DNA from: Bacteroidota bacterium
GTDB taxonomy: Bacteria > Bacteroidota > Bacteroidia > Chitinophagales > Chitinophagaceae
DNA length: 15,300 nucleotides
Reading direction: 5' to 3'
Assembly (NCBI GenBank): GCA_947457085.1
Contig: CANGUS010000010.1
Coordinates: 1-15,300, forward strand
This document shows positions 5,896-13,918 of the stretch, one piece after another; positions within the stretch are counted from its first letter, which is position 1; each line of letters starts with the position of its first letter. The notes under the pieces were generated by a model, which searched no databases, was not told the origin of the DNA, and was given only the letters and a program-made list of their open reading frames with translations. The translations under genes were made by a program, and so were the position numbers.

Positions 5896-8103
5896 TTATT
5901 CTATTACTCTATCAAATATTCCAATTACACTAAAGGTCATTTCATTGATTGCATTTGGGTCAATTACAATATCTTGATATGAAGTGTCAAATGACTTTGG
6001 TTTAAGAAATATTTTTTCATGTTGCCAACTTTCCTCGTTAACAGTTTTCTGACTGTAATATTCCTTGAATGTATAACAAGAACCATAATCTAAATCTTGA
6101 TGGTCGTAATACTCAGCAATGACCATTAAGCCATTTCTACTGCCACCAGTATACCTTTTAAACAAAGCTATTTGTCCGTCTTGTACAATTTTGTTCATGG
6201 AGTTGCCAATTATTTTACAAGCAAAATGGTCTTGTGTAATTTTTATGCCATTAGGAACTAAAATAAATTTTTCTTCAGGGAGGCTCTCATTAAATATAAA
6301 TTCACCTGCAGCCACTTTTAAAGAGTATAATGGTACACTATTTTCAAAAGGAATTATTTTAATTTCTTTTGACTCAGCTATCTCAATTATTGGGTTTTTA
6401 TTTTCCTTGAATAAATATATATGCTGTTTAAAATAATTTCGTAAATTTTCATCACACACATAAATGTAACAACCAAGTATACCTCTGAGCATAATAGTTT
6501 TGTAAATATTTACTACATAGTCTTTCAGAATTTCGTTATCTCTTATAGTTGCAGTTCCATTTCTATCTTTATAATTTTCTTTGACTATCTCTATTTCTTT
6601 TGATATTGGATTATATGTTATTTCGGGGCCAAAAATTATTGCTGCATAATTCAGGTCGTAGCCTTGAGTGGTATGAATACAACCTACCTCATTTGCATCA
6701 ATATCTGAATTAATATAATCAATTGCAGTTGAGTTCCATTTAAGTTTAATATTTTCTATTTGAATATCATAGGCTTTAGGATCTTTCTGACTTATCCATG
6801 GCCAAGCATAACCAGCAATGAATCTTGAAAGTTGATGTTTTTTATTCTTTTCTCTAAGTTCATTCACGAAATCAGAAAAATTCTCAAAAAGTTGCAAGTC
6901 ATAATTTGTATCGTTGTATTTAAACTCTTTATTCTTGAAAGTATTGTCTAATAAATTATTCACAAAATCAACAAATCCATTGCCTCCTTTTACCCTGAAC
7001 TGTGAATGCAATTTTACATTTATTGAGTTAGGTGCATTTTTTAAGTTTTCAAAATCAACAGCATCAACATCAGATGGTTTTATAGACTGATTAGCATCGT
7101 AAAAATATAATACTTTATTTGATCTTAATTGAGTCCAAGCTAATTCCGAAGTATTTAGTTTATCAAGTTTTAGTGCGTTGCAAACCCTGTCATAAATTGC
7201 GAAGTAGGGTCCAAGATTAACTCTTTTTCTTAACCGATGAGATTCATCTACAAATAGAATATCATATGATTCATATTCCAGATCTGAAGGGCCAATAACA
7301 AGATTAGAATTTAAACCACTAATGTTTCGAAATACCTTTTTAATAGTTTTTCTAAAAGAACCCATTGCTATAACCAAACCCATTTTAGGATTTGGAAACT
7401 TTATTTTTAATTGTTTTACCTTATCTATAAATTCTTTTTCGTCTTCCCCAAATTCTCTGAAATTAAAATCCTCATCAGAAGTTAGCATTAACTTAAAAAG
7501 AAAAATAGCTAATATTGTTTTGCCTGTACCTGCACCCCCCTCTATCAATACTGTTTTTTTATTTTCAGAAAGAAGCGCGTCAATAATTAGCATTAAATTT
7601 TTTCTTTGATCAGCAGATAAAGTTTTATAAGGCGAATACTTAAACAAGTCGCTATTTGTGATATGTTCTAAACTATGTTGGGCAATTCCGTTACTAATAA
7701 GTCCATTCCAAATTTCTTTAAACATATCCCAATAAAACTCATCTCTTTGATAATAAGAGTGATTTACCAATCCTAAATTCCCATTTAATAATTTGTATTT
7801 TCCATCAGCATGTAGGTATTTTATTAAATTGGATTCAATATCTAACGTTACCGATTTGTTGAATTTTCTACTGGAAATTAAATGAGCTTCTTGTAAATGA
7901 CTTTTACTTGGTGTTTGCAAATGTGTGAAAATTCGAGAATTAGTATCAATGGTTTCACCAACATAGGCTTGACTTGTACCATTGTTATTTAAAATATATA
8001 CTACAGGCCAATTTTCGCTTACAAAATATTGTGATTGAATAGAATTCAATCCACTATTATTGAACGTAATTTTATTTATTTCAAAATCTTGGTTATAGTT
8101 CAT
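5896..8103 (-). CDS. GIY-YIG nuclease / DUF2075 helicase / LexA-S24 peptidase fusion
   Basis: Predicted 735-residue three-part protein. (1) Residues 33-110, GIY-YIG endonuclease: VVYILNN (34-40), YVG (47-49), Arg57, Glu90 in LDIESNL, Asn109. (2) Residues about 160-555, DUF2075 (COG3410-like) P-loop NTPase related to SF1 helicases: Walker A GGAGTGKT (189-196), Walker B DILFVDESHR (281-290), SQFR (367-370), HTTQGYDLNYAAII (477-490), and Arg540 in MLRGILGCYIYV as a likely arginine finger. (3) Residues about 590-735, LexA/UmuD-type S24 serine-lysine peptidase: cleavage-like VAAGEF (597-602), IIGNSM with Ser635, DGQIALF (642-648) and Lys680 as the probable general base. I infer a DNA-targeting effector under autoproteolytic control. 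The ATG overlaps the end of the upstream pyrophosphohydrolase gene by 11 bp, so translation is probably coupled. The DNA is very A/T-rich (two sampled 60-bp lines are 25-30% GC, against 40% in the T9SS gene). Nuclease-helicase calls are firm; biological role is inferred. Confidence 0.9.
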   Translation of the reverse strand: MNYNQDFEINKITFNNSGLNSIQSQYFVSENWPVVYILNNNGTSQAYVGETIDTNSRIFTHLQTPSKSHLQEAHLISSRKFNKSVTLDIESNLIKYLHADGKYKLLNGNLGLVNHSYYQRDEFYWDMFKEIWNGLISNGIAQHSLEHITNSDLFKYSPYKTLSADQRKNLMLIIDALLSENKKTVLIEGGAGTGKTILAIFLFKLMLTSDEDFNFREFGEDEKEFIDKVKQLKIKFPNPKMGLVIAMGSFRKTIKKVFRNISGLNSNLVIGPSDLEYESYDILFVDESHRLRKRVNLGPYFAIYDRVCNALKLDKLNTSELAWTQLRSNKVLYFYDANQSIKPSDVDAVDFENLKNAPNSINVKLHSQFRVKGGNGFVDFVNNLLDNTFKNKEFKYNDTNYDLQLFENFSDFVNELREKNKKHQLSRFIAGYAWPWISQKDPKAYDIQIENIKLKWNSTAIDYINSDIDANEVGCIHTTQGYDLNYAAIIFGPEITYNPISKEIEIVKENYKDRNGTATIRDNEILKDYVVNIYKTIMLRGILGCYIYVCDENLRNYFKQHIYLFKENKNPIIEIAESKEIKIIPFENSVPLYSLKVAAGEFIFNESLPEEKFILVPNGIKITQDHFACKIIGNSMNKIVQDGQIALFKRYTGGSRNGLMVIAEYYDHQDLDYGSCYTFKEYYSQKTVNEESWQHEKIFLKPKSFDTSYQDIVIDPNAINEMTFSVIGIFDRVIE

Positions 8104-8422
8104 CGTACTTTTTTGATATTCCTTTTGCTTTGTCTACAGGATATTTCTCACCATTTGTTTTGATTTTGTCCATAATAATTTCTTTAAGATCAAATCCATA
8201 TTTCTGAGCAAGTAAAAAGGAAAATGAAAAAATATCGGCAAGTTCCTCTTTTACTTTTTCAGGATTTGCATCCTCTGCATTCTTCCAAAGAAATAATTCT
8301 AAAAGTTCAGCCGATTCTATACTTATAGCTAATGCTAAATCTTTTGGATTATGAAATTGCTCCCAATCTCTTTCATTCCTAAATTTTATTAATTCATTTA
8401 TAATTATTTCTAAATCTGACAT
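8093..8422 (-). CDS. MazG-like (DCTPP1/RS21-C6-type) nucleotide pyrophosphohydrolase
   Basis: Predicted all-alpha NTP pyrophosphohydrolase that splits (d)NTPs to (d)NMP and pyrophosphate. Seen in 109 residues: RDWEQFHNPKDLALAISIE (18-36), closely resembling the start of the dCTPase DCTPP1 group; the Mg-binding ExxE (E36, E39 in IESAELLELF); ExxD (E60, D63 in KEELADIF); and the later Lys/Asn/Tyr-Pro segment KTNGEKYP (88-95). It is a single-domain protein, so it is closer to the DCTPP1-like or iMazG branch than to tandem-domain housekeeping MazG. Substrate is therefore probably a dNTP, perhaps dCTP or a modified derivative, but this is not certain. The gene starts 4 bp after the small upstream ORF's stop and overlaps the fusion gene by 11 bp, so the three behave as one operon. 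In this setting I infer nucleotide removal as part of defence or stress response. Confidence 0.88.
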   Translation of the reverse strand: MSDLEIIINELIKFRNERDWEQFHNPKDLALAISIESAELLELFLWKNAEDANPEKVKEELADIFSFSFLLAQKYGFDLKEIIMDKIKTNGEKYPVDKAKGISKKYDEL

Positions 8423-8426
8423 TATA

Positions 8427-8582
8427 TTAATTTTGATAACATAGTTGCGCTAATTTTACAGCCTCTTCTTTTTCAAAAAGGAACGTATATTCTATCTTCC
8501 CGTTATTATTTTGAAGAACTGAAAGTTTTTCTTTATTGTCCAATGGCTTTTTGATTGCTTTAATAAAGTGCATTTTCCACAT
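8427..8582 (-). CDS. Small ORF, 51 aa, first gene of the nuclease-helicase operon
   Basis: Not recognised. The product begins MWKMHFIKAIKKPLD and ends EEAVKLAQLCYQN. It is basic at the start and acidic toward the end, has no signal peptide or membrane segment, and its composition is normal for a real protein. The TAA stop is 4 bp before the ATG of the pyrophosphohydrolase gene, the spacing expected within an operon. The same frame stays open upstream to 8639 (19 more codons reading IYAHPIINHNISLFLSSNQ) but contains no ATG, GTG or TTG. The gene may therefore start at 8582, start at the second ATG (8573), or be the remainder of a longer gene that lost its start. No Shine-Dalgarno is visible. 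Confidence 0.5.
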   Translation of the reverse strand: MWKMHFIKAIKKPLDNKEKLSVLQNNNGKIEYTFLFEKEEAVKLAQLCYQN

Positions 8583-8724
8583 TTGATTACTCGATAAAAA
8601 TAGGGAAATATTATGATTTATAATGGGATGTGCATAAATTTATTATATCCATTTTTCATTGCCTTTGTGTCTTCAAAATTCTTCTCATAATTCATCATAT
8701 TTTTTCTTAAATTTACTCTTCAAT

Positions 8725-9543
8725 ATGAAAACAACGTTAATCATTGCTTTTGTTGGCACAACGCTCTTGGCGAGTTGTGGCAATAATCCTGCACACAAGG
8801 GGAAGCCGATTGTTATGGGCGATCCTAGCACCATCGTTACGGAAGTGGATAGCCAATATTTAAAAAATTTCACAGATGACATTTCACCTGTAGATCATAA
8901 ATCGTCTGAAGGCGCCATTACGAAAATGATGGTTCAAGTAGACAGTGCCAATGCCTCAAAAAAAATCAATGAGGAAACGGCCACTCCGAAATCACTCAAT
9001 GGGTTTACGATTCATTTTGAGGAATGTGAGGTGGTATTTGATGGTTTAGCAGCCCATGCGCTCAACAACAATCAGGATGAACGCACGTTAAACAGTGTTT
9101 CGTATGTGAAAGATGGGGGTGATATTTTGAATATGAATTTGGCCATTCAAGGTCTGCAAGATATTCGAGTGGAGGAAAGAATCATTACGAAATTGATGGT
9201 AAGTAACGAAGACGATACATACATCTTACATGACTTGCATAAATTTATCAGTCCATGGTACAATTTAGCTGGCAAGGACAATCGCTTTGTGTCTGTTAGC
9301 AACAACAGTATTCAGTTTCATCCATTTGATGCATCAAAATTAAAAAATGCGTTGGACAGAGAATTGCGTAAAAAGAAAATAGTAAATTCTGAAATCAATG
9401 AGATTCTAAAAAAGCTAGCACCTGTTGCGAGCTATTCGGATGAACCGTGTAAAATTATCATTGCCAGTGTGCAATGGAGAATTTTTGGTATGAAGGATGG
9501 AAAGAAAGTTCAAAAGTTAATTCAATTTGATCAGCCATTGTAA
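8725..9543 (+). CDS. Lipoprotein of unknown function
   Basis: 272-residue product with a clear lipoprotein signal: MKTTLIIAFVGTTLLASC, with Cys18 as the lipidated residue in the lipobox LLAS-C, followed by Gly-Asn. It is therefore expected to be anchored in a membrane facing the periplasm or the outside. I chose the ATG at 8725 because an upstream in-frame TTG at 8659 would place 22 unlikely residues before the signal peptide. After a flexible polar region (19-90) the protein has a mixed alpha/beta part: GFTIHFEECEVVFDG (93-107) begins it, and a C-terminal segment IIIASVQWRIFGMKDGKKVQ (244-263) reads as beta strands. I do not recognise a family. A possible weak promoter, TGCCTTTG (one mismatch to TAnnTTTG), lies near 8659. 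Convergent with the T9SS gene, sharing a terminator. Confidence 0.85.
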   Translation: MKTTLIIAFVGTTLLASCGNNPAHKGKPIVMGDPSTIVTEVDSQYLKNFTDDISPVDHKSSEGAITKMMVQVDSANASKKINEETATPKSLNGFTIHFEECEVVFDGLAAHALNNNQDERTLNSVSYVKDGGDILNMNLAIQGLQDIRVEERIITKLMVSNEDDTYILHDLHKFISPWYNLAGKDNRFVSVSNNSIQFHPFDASKLKNALDRELRKKKIVNSEINEILKKLAPVASYSDEPCKIIIASVQWRIFGMKDGKKVQKLIQFDQPL

Positions 9544-9557
9544 GGATTGCCATGGAT

Positions 9558-9593
9558 AAAAAAAGGTTGACCGCTTGTTGTCAACCTTTTTTT
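9558..9593. terminator. Bidirectional terminator between convergent genes
   Basis: AAAAAAAGGTTGAC (9558-9571), 8-nt loop, GTCAACCTTTTTTT (9580-9593): a perfect 14-bp stem with an A-run on one side and a T-run on the other. It serves the lipoprotein gene on the plus strand and the T9SS gene on the minus strand. Confidence 0.92.
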
Positions 9594-9606
9594 ATGCCCC
9601 CTATTT

Positions 9607-11598
9607 TTATCGAATGAGGTGAATGCTTCCTTTTTCTATTTTGGGAGTAATGTTGCCTTTGTCATTGCATTGGTATTGTAAAATGTAATAATAGGTATCT
9701 CCATTTTGATTTTTTCCTTTAAAGGTGCCATCCCAACCTTGGTGAATATCTCTGGTAGAAAATACGACTTGGCCGTATCGGTTATAGATTCTGAATTCTC
9801 CTAAGATCACGCCTCCCCCACGTTCAATAATTTTGTATACATCATTGCGTAAATCACCATTGGGTGTAAATGCATCGGGCATAAATAATTGACAACACAG
9901 TTCTTGTTCAAGTTGAATTTGAGCAGCGGTAATGCAATTGTTGGCATCGGTCACCACTACGTTGTAAGCTCCTGAAGCTAAGCCAATGGCAGTTTGTGCA
10001 GTTTGAATCGGATTTGTATTGGTCCATTCGTAGGTATAAAAACTAGGATTTCCTCCAGATGCGAAAGCGGCAATGGTTCCATCCTTTTTATTGAGGCAAG
10101 TAGCGACGGTAGGCACTAAATCGACTGTTAGCAAAGAGTCGGGTTGTTTTACTTCCAGTTGAATGGAATCGAGACAACCCTGTGCATCAGCAGTATAAAA
10201 TTGGTAGATGCCTGCATATAAGGTATCAAATGCTGGAAAATTTTGAGGGATTCCATTTCCTGATGTATATATATAAGGAGGGGTTCCACCCATAGAAAGC
10301 AAATGAATTTTTCCGTTGTTTTGATATTTACACAAGACATCTTCAAGCAAAGTACTATTGAGTGATACTTTGGTAGGCTCCCCTACAGAGACTGTTGTGC
10401 TTGCTGTGCAATTAAACGCATCGGTCGCTACAATGGTATATGTATTGGCATGCAAGCCAGTAGGATTATTGCTTGTAGGATTGCCATTAATGGTATAGGT
10501 AAAACTATTGGAACCTCCATTGGCATTGCAATTGATTGCACCTGTAAATTCATCGAAACAATTTGCATCTGTGATTGAGTTGATGGAAATCGCAATGGGT
10601 TGTTGCTTGGTGATTAAAACGGTGTCATAACAAAACAATTGGGAGCCACACAAATCATAGGTTGCTTTTGCATAATATCCTTGCGTGGCAGTTGGACAAA
10701 CTTGAATGGTGTCGCCAGAACCTAGGTATGTGTTATTTGGCAAAGCGTACCAATCAATACTGGTTGGATTAATACCTCCGCCAACGACGCCACCTTGTGG
10801 AACAAAAGAATAGGAATCATTGTTTGCAGTCCATGTTCCTGAGTTTCTTCCAGGTACGGTGTAGGCGATGTTGCCTGCCGCATTTTGAATCCCTTCAATT
10901 GCATTATCGCCATAAGTCCAACTTGTGCAGGAAGGTTTGTTTTGAATATTTACATCGATGATGTTGCTTCCTTCATGCAATACAATTTGTTGGGTAATGA
11001 AGGTGGATGTGCAATCAAACATTGGATTGGCATTAAAAGACAATACAAAAACTCGATTGGGCGCCACGCCATAAGTTGCTGTGGTAATGCTAGAAGTTGG
11101 GGAAGTCCCTACGAAAGGATAAATATCATAAAATGCTCCCATAATGGTATTGTTTAAATCCATGTTGTTATTGGGTAAGGGAGTGGTTGACAATGTAAAG
11201 GTATTGGCCTGCAATGCATTATTTAAATTAAAACCTAATTGACCATTTAAACTCACCACATATTGATTGTATGAATTATTGAAAAAGCAAAAAGTGAAAG
11301 GTAAATTCAACACATTCGACCATTGGTCATCAATGATACCACCAAAATTATTAGCTGAAGTTAAAAAAGTGGTTCCTACAAATGGATAGGGATTATAAGC
11401 ATTTTGAACGACCGTGTAGGCACCGGTACCACCAATACCTGTAATGGGCGTTGCGGTAGCATGCAAAGTAGTACAGGCAACACAAGTAGGTTGACTGAAA
11501 TTATTTTCGATGACGATGCCTCCATTTTGAGCCCATGCTAGATGGGATGAGAGCATCGATATTAGAAGGAATGATAGGCAAATTTTCAGTATATTCAT
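9607..11598 (-). CDS. Secreted SprB-repeat protein with T9SS type B sorting domain
   Basis: Predicted cell-surface or secreted protein exported by the type IX secretion system. Seen in 663 residues: an N-terminal Sec signal peptide (about 1-24, hydrophobic LSFLLISML, cleavage after AWAQ). Next is a beta-rich domain at about 55-270 (LPFTFCFFNNSYNQYVVSLNG, 99-119, split by variable segments), of the kind often found in Bacteroidota surface proteins. Three SprB-like repeats follow (about 340-405, 415-483, 492-563), each with a Cys near its start and an Ala/Gly-Y-x-Val/Phe-x-x-Asp-Ala-x-x-Cys ending such as GAYNVVVTDANNC. The C-terminal gliding-motility-associated sorting domain (570-663) carries MPDAFTPNGDLRNDVYKI, FRIYNRYGQVVF and GWDGTFKG. 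Ligand or role is unknown; adhesion or gliding is a family-level guess. It lies between map and the lipoprotein, transcribed on the minus strand like map, with a 54-bp gap. Confidence 0.93.
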   Translation of the reverse strand: MNILKICLSFLLISMLSSHLAWAQNGGIVIENNFSQPTCVACTTLHATATPITGIGGTGAYTVVQNAYNPYPFVGTTFLTSANNFGGIIDDQWSNVLNLPFTFCFFNNSYNQYVVSLNGQLGFNLNNALQANTFTLSTTPLPNNNMDLNNTIMGAFYDIYPFVGTSPTSSITTATYGVAPNRVFVLSFNANPMFDCTSTFITQQIVLHEGSNIIDVNIQNKPSCTSWTYGDNAIEGIQNAAGNIAYTVPGRNSGTWTANNDSYSFVPQGGVVGGGINPTSIDWYALPNNTYLGSGDTIQVCPTATQGYYAKATYDLCGSQLFCYDTVLITKQQPIAISINSITDANCFDEFTGAINCNANGGSNSFTYTINGNPTSNNPTGLHANTYTIVATDAFNCTASTTVSVGEPTKVSLNSTLLEDVLCKYQNNGKIHLLSMGGTPPYIYTSGNGIPQNFPAFDTLYAGIYQFYTADAQGCLDSIQLEVKQPDSLLTVDLVPTVATCLNKKDGTIAAFASGGNPSFYTYEWTNTNPIQTAQTAIGLASGAYNVVVTDANNCITAAQIQLEQELCCQLFMPDAFTPNGDLRNDVYKIIERGGGVILGEFRIYNRYGQVVFSTRDIHQGWDGTFKGKNQNGDTYYYILQYQCNDKGNITPKIEKGSIHLIR

Positions 11599-11652
11599 GG
11601 TGATTGTTTAAAACAAGACGAATATACAAATAGAATAGTTTGTGCTCACTCA

Positions 11653-12453
11653 TTAATGGCAATACGATAAGTGGATATTGTCTTTTTCCGCTTTTTCGAT
11701 GTCTGCAAAACTTGATAAGATATCGGCTTTATTTTTTCTTACGACAATAGAGTGTTCAAAATGCGCAGAAACTTTCCCATCTTGCGTGACGATGGTCCAA
11801 TCATCATCGGCAACAAAAATTTCTTTGTTACCTAAGTTAATCATGGGCTCGATGGCGATTACTAAACCGTCTTGCAATTTCAATCCATTGCCACGTCTTC
11901 CATAATTGGGCACTTCAGGCTCTTCATGTAAGTTTTTACCAACCCCATGACCAGTCAATTCTCTCACGACACCATATCCATGTTTTTTTTCTGTATGTTC
12001 TTGAATTGCCCAGCTGATGTCTCCAATTCGATTACCCACAATTGCTTTTTCAATGCCTTTGTACAAAGACTCTTTGGTTACTTTCAATAAATTTTTGATA
12101 TCCTCAGGTATTTCACCCATTGCAAAAGTATACGCGCTGTCGCCAACGAAACCATTTTTTACAACGCCGGTATCAATGCTGATAATATCTCCATCCTTTA
12201 AGGGAGTATCATTAGCAAAACCATGAACAACGGCTTCATTTATACTCATACAGCAGGTAAAAGGAAACCCTTTATAGCCTTTAAAAGCAGGAACTCCGCC
12301 ATTGTCTCGAATGAATGTTTCGGCAATTTTATCCAATTGATTGGTGGTTACACCCGGTTTGAGATGAGAGGCTAGTTCGGCTAATGTAGCAGAGACTAAT
12401 AAATTACTGATTCGGAGTAATTCAATTTCTTCGTTGGTTTTATAGTAAATCAA
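11653..12453 (-). CDS. map: Type I methionine aminopeptidase
   Basis: Cytoplasmic metalloprotease that removes the N-terminal Met from new proteins. All five metal ligands are visible: Asp94 (ISIDTG), Asp105 (GDSAYTF), His169 (TGHGVGKNLHEEP), Glu202 (AIEPMIN) and Glu233 (HFEHS); His77 (VVHG) is the usual substrate-side His. The 266-residue length fits type I without an N-terminal extension. The start is a TTG (12451-12453): the encoded N-terminus IYYKTNEEIELLR matches the normal family start, the in-frame stop lies just upstream, no ATG or GTG lies between, and the next Met is residue 69. It follows secY as in the spc cluster of many bacteria, but a terminator separates the two, so it may have its own promoter. 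The ribosomal cluster does not continue after it. Confidence 0.96.
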   Translation of the reverse strand: MIYYKTNEEIELLRISNLLVSATLAELASHLKPGVTTNQLDKIAETFIRDNGGVPAFKGYKGFPFTCCMSINEAVVHGFANDTPLKDGDIISIDTGVVKNGFVGDSAYTFAMGEIPEDIKNLLKVTKESLYKGIEKAIVGNRIGDISWAIQEHTEKKHGYGVVRELTGHGVGKNLHEEPEVPNYGRRGNGLKLQDGLVIAIEPMINLGNKEIFVADDDWTIVTQDGKVSAHFEHSIVVRKNKADILSSFADIEKAEKDNIHLSYCH

Positions 12454-12506
12454 AATTGTATTCTTTATTTAATGTAAAAGTAAAAGTGTATATTCAATCA
12501 ATCAAG

Positions 12507-12530
12507 AAAAAAGCCATCAAAAGATGGCTT
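12507..12530 (-). terminator. Rho-independent terminator after secY
   Basis: Minus-strand stem AAGCCATC, loop TTTT, GATGGCTT (plus positions 12530 to 12511), followed by more T to 12507. It lies 22 bp after the secY stop and 53 bp before the map start codon. Confidence 0.8.
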
Positions 12531-12552
12531 TAACTATTATGAATCAATAATT

Positions 12553-13887
12553 TTAGATTGAAGAAGCAGCTTGTCTGCCAGTAATTCTTCCTGTTTCCAT
12601 TAATCCATCGTAATGACGCATTAATAATTGAGATTCGATTTGTTGTAATGTATCTAACACCACACCCACCATAATCAACATAGAAGTACCACCGAAGAAA
12701 CTAGCGAAGCCACTTGTGATATTTAATTGACCCGCGATTCCTGGAAGGATACCCAACAAAGCTAAGAAAACAGCCCCTGGTAAAGTAATTCTATCCATGA
12801 TAGCACCAATGTAGTTGGCAGTATCATCGCCTGGTTTAATACCTGGAATAAATCCATTATTGCGTTTTAAATCATCCGACATTTGAGTTGGATTAAAAAT
12901 TAAAGCAGTGTATAAATAGGTGAAAGCAATTACTAAAACCGCATAGATTACATTGTACCATAAAGAACCAGGGTTCGTTAAGTTTTTCACGATTCCTTGT
13001 GCGGTATCACTTTGAGAGAAACCGATTAATGTAGAAGGGATGAACAACATCGCTTGCGCGAAAATGATAGGCATAACCCCTGCTCCATTTACTTTAATAG
13101 GAATAAAGTCTCTGTTACCAGATAAATCACTTGCCGTAGTAGCACCTACGATTCTACGAGCATAATTTAAAGGGATACGACGAGTACCTTGAACTAACAA
13201 AATGATTGCCATGATGATTACCACCATGATCGCAATTTCGATTAAGAAGATTAACAAACCTCCACCAGCACCAGTTGTTTTTGCTTGAAACTCTTGGATA
13301 AGAGAATGAGGCAAACGAGCAATGATACCAGCAGTGATAATTAAAGAAGTTCCGTTTCCGATTCCTTTATCGGTAATTTTTTCACCTAACCACATTACGA
13401 ATAAAGTACCAGCAGATAAAACAACAACTGTGGTAACCATCCATAAAAGATTGTCAGCAATGATTGCGTTACCGTTTTGAGTTCTTAGGTAAGCGATGTA
13501 TCCGATTGCTTGGAACAAAGTAACAGCAACAGTTACATAACGAGTGATTAAATTGATTTTTTTACGACCACTTTCTTCTTTAGACATTTTTTGCAATTGA
13601 GGAATTGCTATTTGAGCTAATTGCATAGCAATACTAGCAGAGATGTATGGCATGATACCCAATGCGAAAATAGAAGCATTGTTAAAAGCTCCTCCAGCAA
13701 ACATGTTAAATAGACCTAATAATCCATTTTGTGCATCTCCACTTTTTAATTCATTCGGGTTGATACCAGGCAATACAACGTGGCATCCAACACGGTAAAC
13801 TAATAAAAGAGTGAGTGTAAAAATGATTCGATTACGTAATTCATCTATACTCCAAATATTCTTTAATGTATCTATTATTTTTTTCAT
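12553..13887 (-). CDS. secY: Protein translocase subunit SecY
   Basis: Central pore subunit of the Sec translocon in the inner membrane, working with SecE, SecG and SecA. The 444-residue product has the usual ten membrane segments. Family segments seen include RIIFTLTLLLVYRVGCHVVLPG (first membrane segment, residues 20-41, plug region after it), LGIMPYISASIAMQL (76-90), GIGNGTSLIITAGI (175-188), RRIPLNYARR (235-244, cytoplasmic loop), NGFIPGIKPGDDTANYI (about 341-357, cytoplasmic loop near the ribosome and SecA contact) and a C-terminal LLMRHYDGLMETGRI. It lies 125 bp from rplO; that gap holds a terminator and a likely promoter, so secY seems to be transcribed separately from the ribosomal genes upstream. 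Confidence 0.97.
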   Translation of the reverse strand: MKKIIDTLKNIWSIDELRNRIIFTLTLLLVYRVGCHVVLPGINPNELKSGDAQNGLLGLFNMFAGGAFNNASIFALGIMPYISASIAMQLAQIAIPQLQKMSKEESGRKKINLITRYVTVAVTLFQAIGYIAYLRTQNGNAIIADNLLWMVTTVVVLSAGTLFVMWLGEKITDKGIGNGTSLIITAGIIARLPHSLIQEFQAKTTGAGGGLLIFLIEIAIMVVIIMAIILLVQGTRRIPLNYARRIVGATTASDLSGNRDFIPIKVNGAGVMPIIFAQAMLFIPSTLIGFSQSDTAQGIVKNLTNPGSLWYNVIYAVLVIAFTYLYTALIFNPTQMSDDLKRNNGFIPGIKPGDDTANYIGAIMDRITLPGAVFLALLGILPGIAGQLNITSGFASFFGGTSMLIMVGVVLDTLQQIESQLLMRHYDGLMETGRITGRQAASSI

Positions 13888-13918
13888 TCTTTATAATCTA
13901 TGTAATTTATTTGAATTC

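Noticed and set aside
5791..5982. Plus-strand ORF of 63 aa
   Set aside because: It starts inside an inverted repeat and ends antisense to the 3' end of the fusion gene; it shows no protein-like features.
8098..8118. Possible attachment-site duplication
   Set aside because: TTCATCRTAYTTTTTT occurs here (MazG 3' end) and near 8689, both able to read KYDEL on the minus strand. The match is short and A/T-rich and one copy lies inside the operon, so chance is the simplest explanation.
8659..8724. Upstream TTG start for the lipoprotein
   Set aside because: It would put 22 residues before a well-formed lipoprotein signal peptide; the ATG at 8725 fits the lipobox at Cys18.
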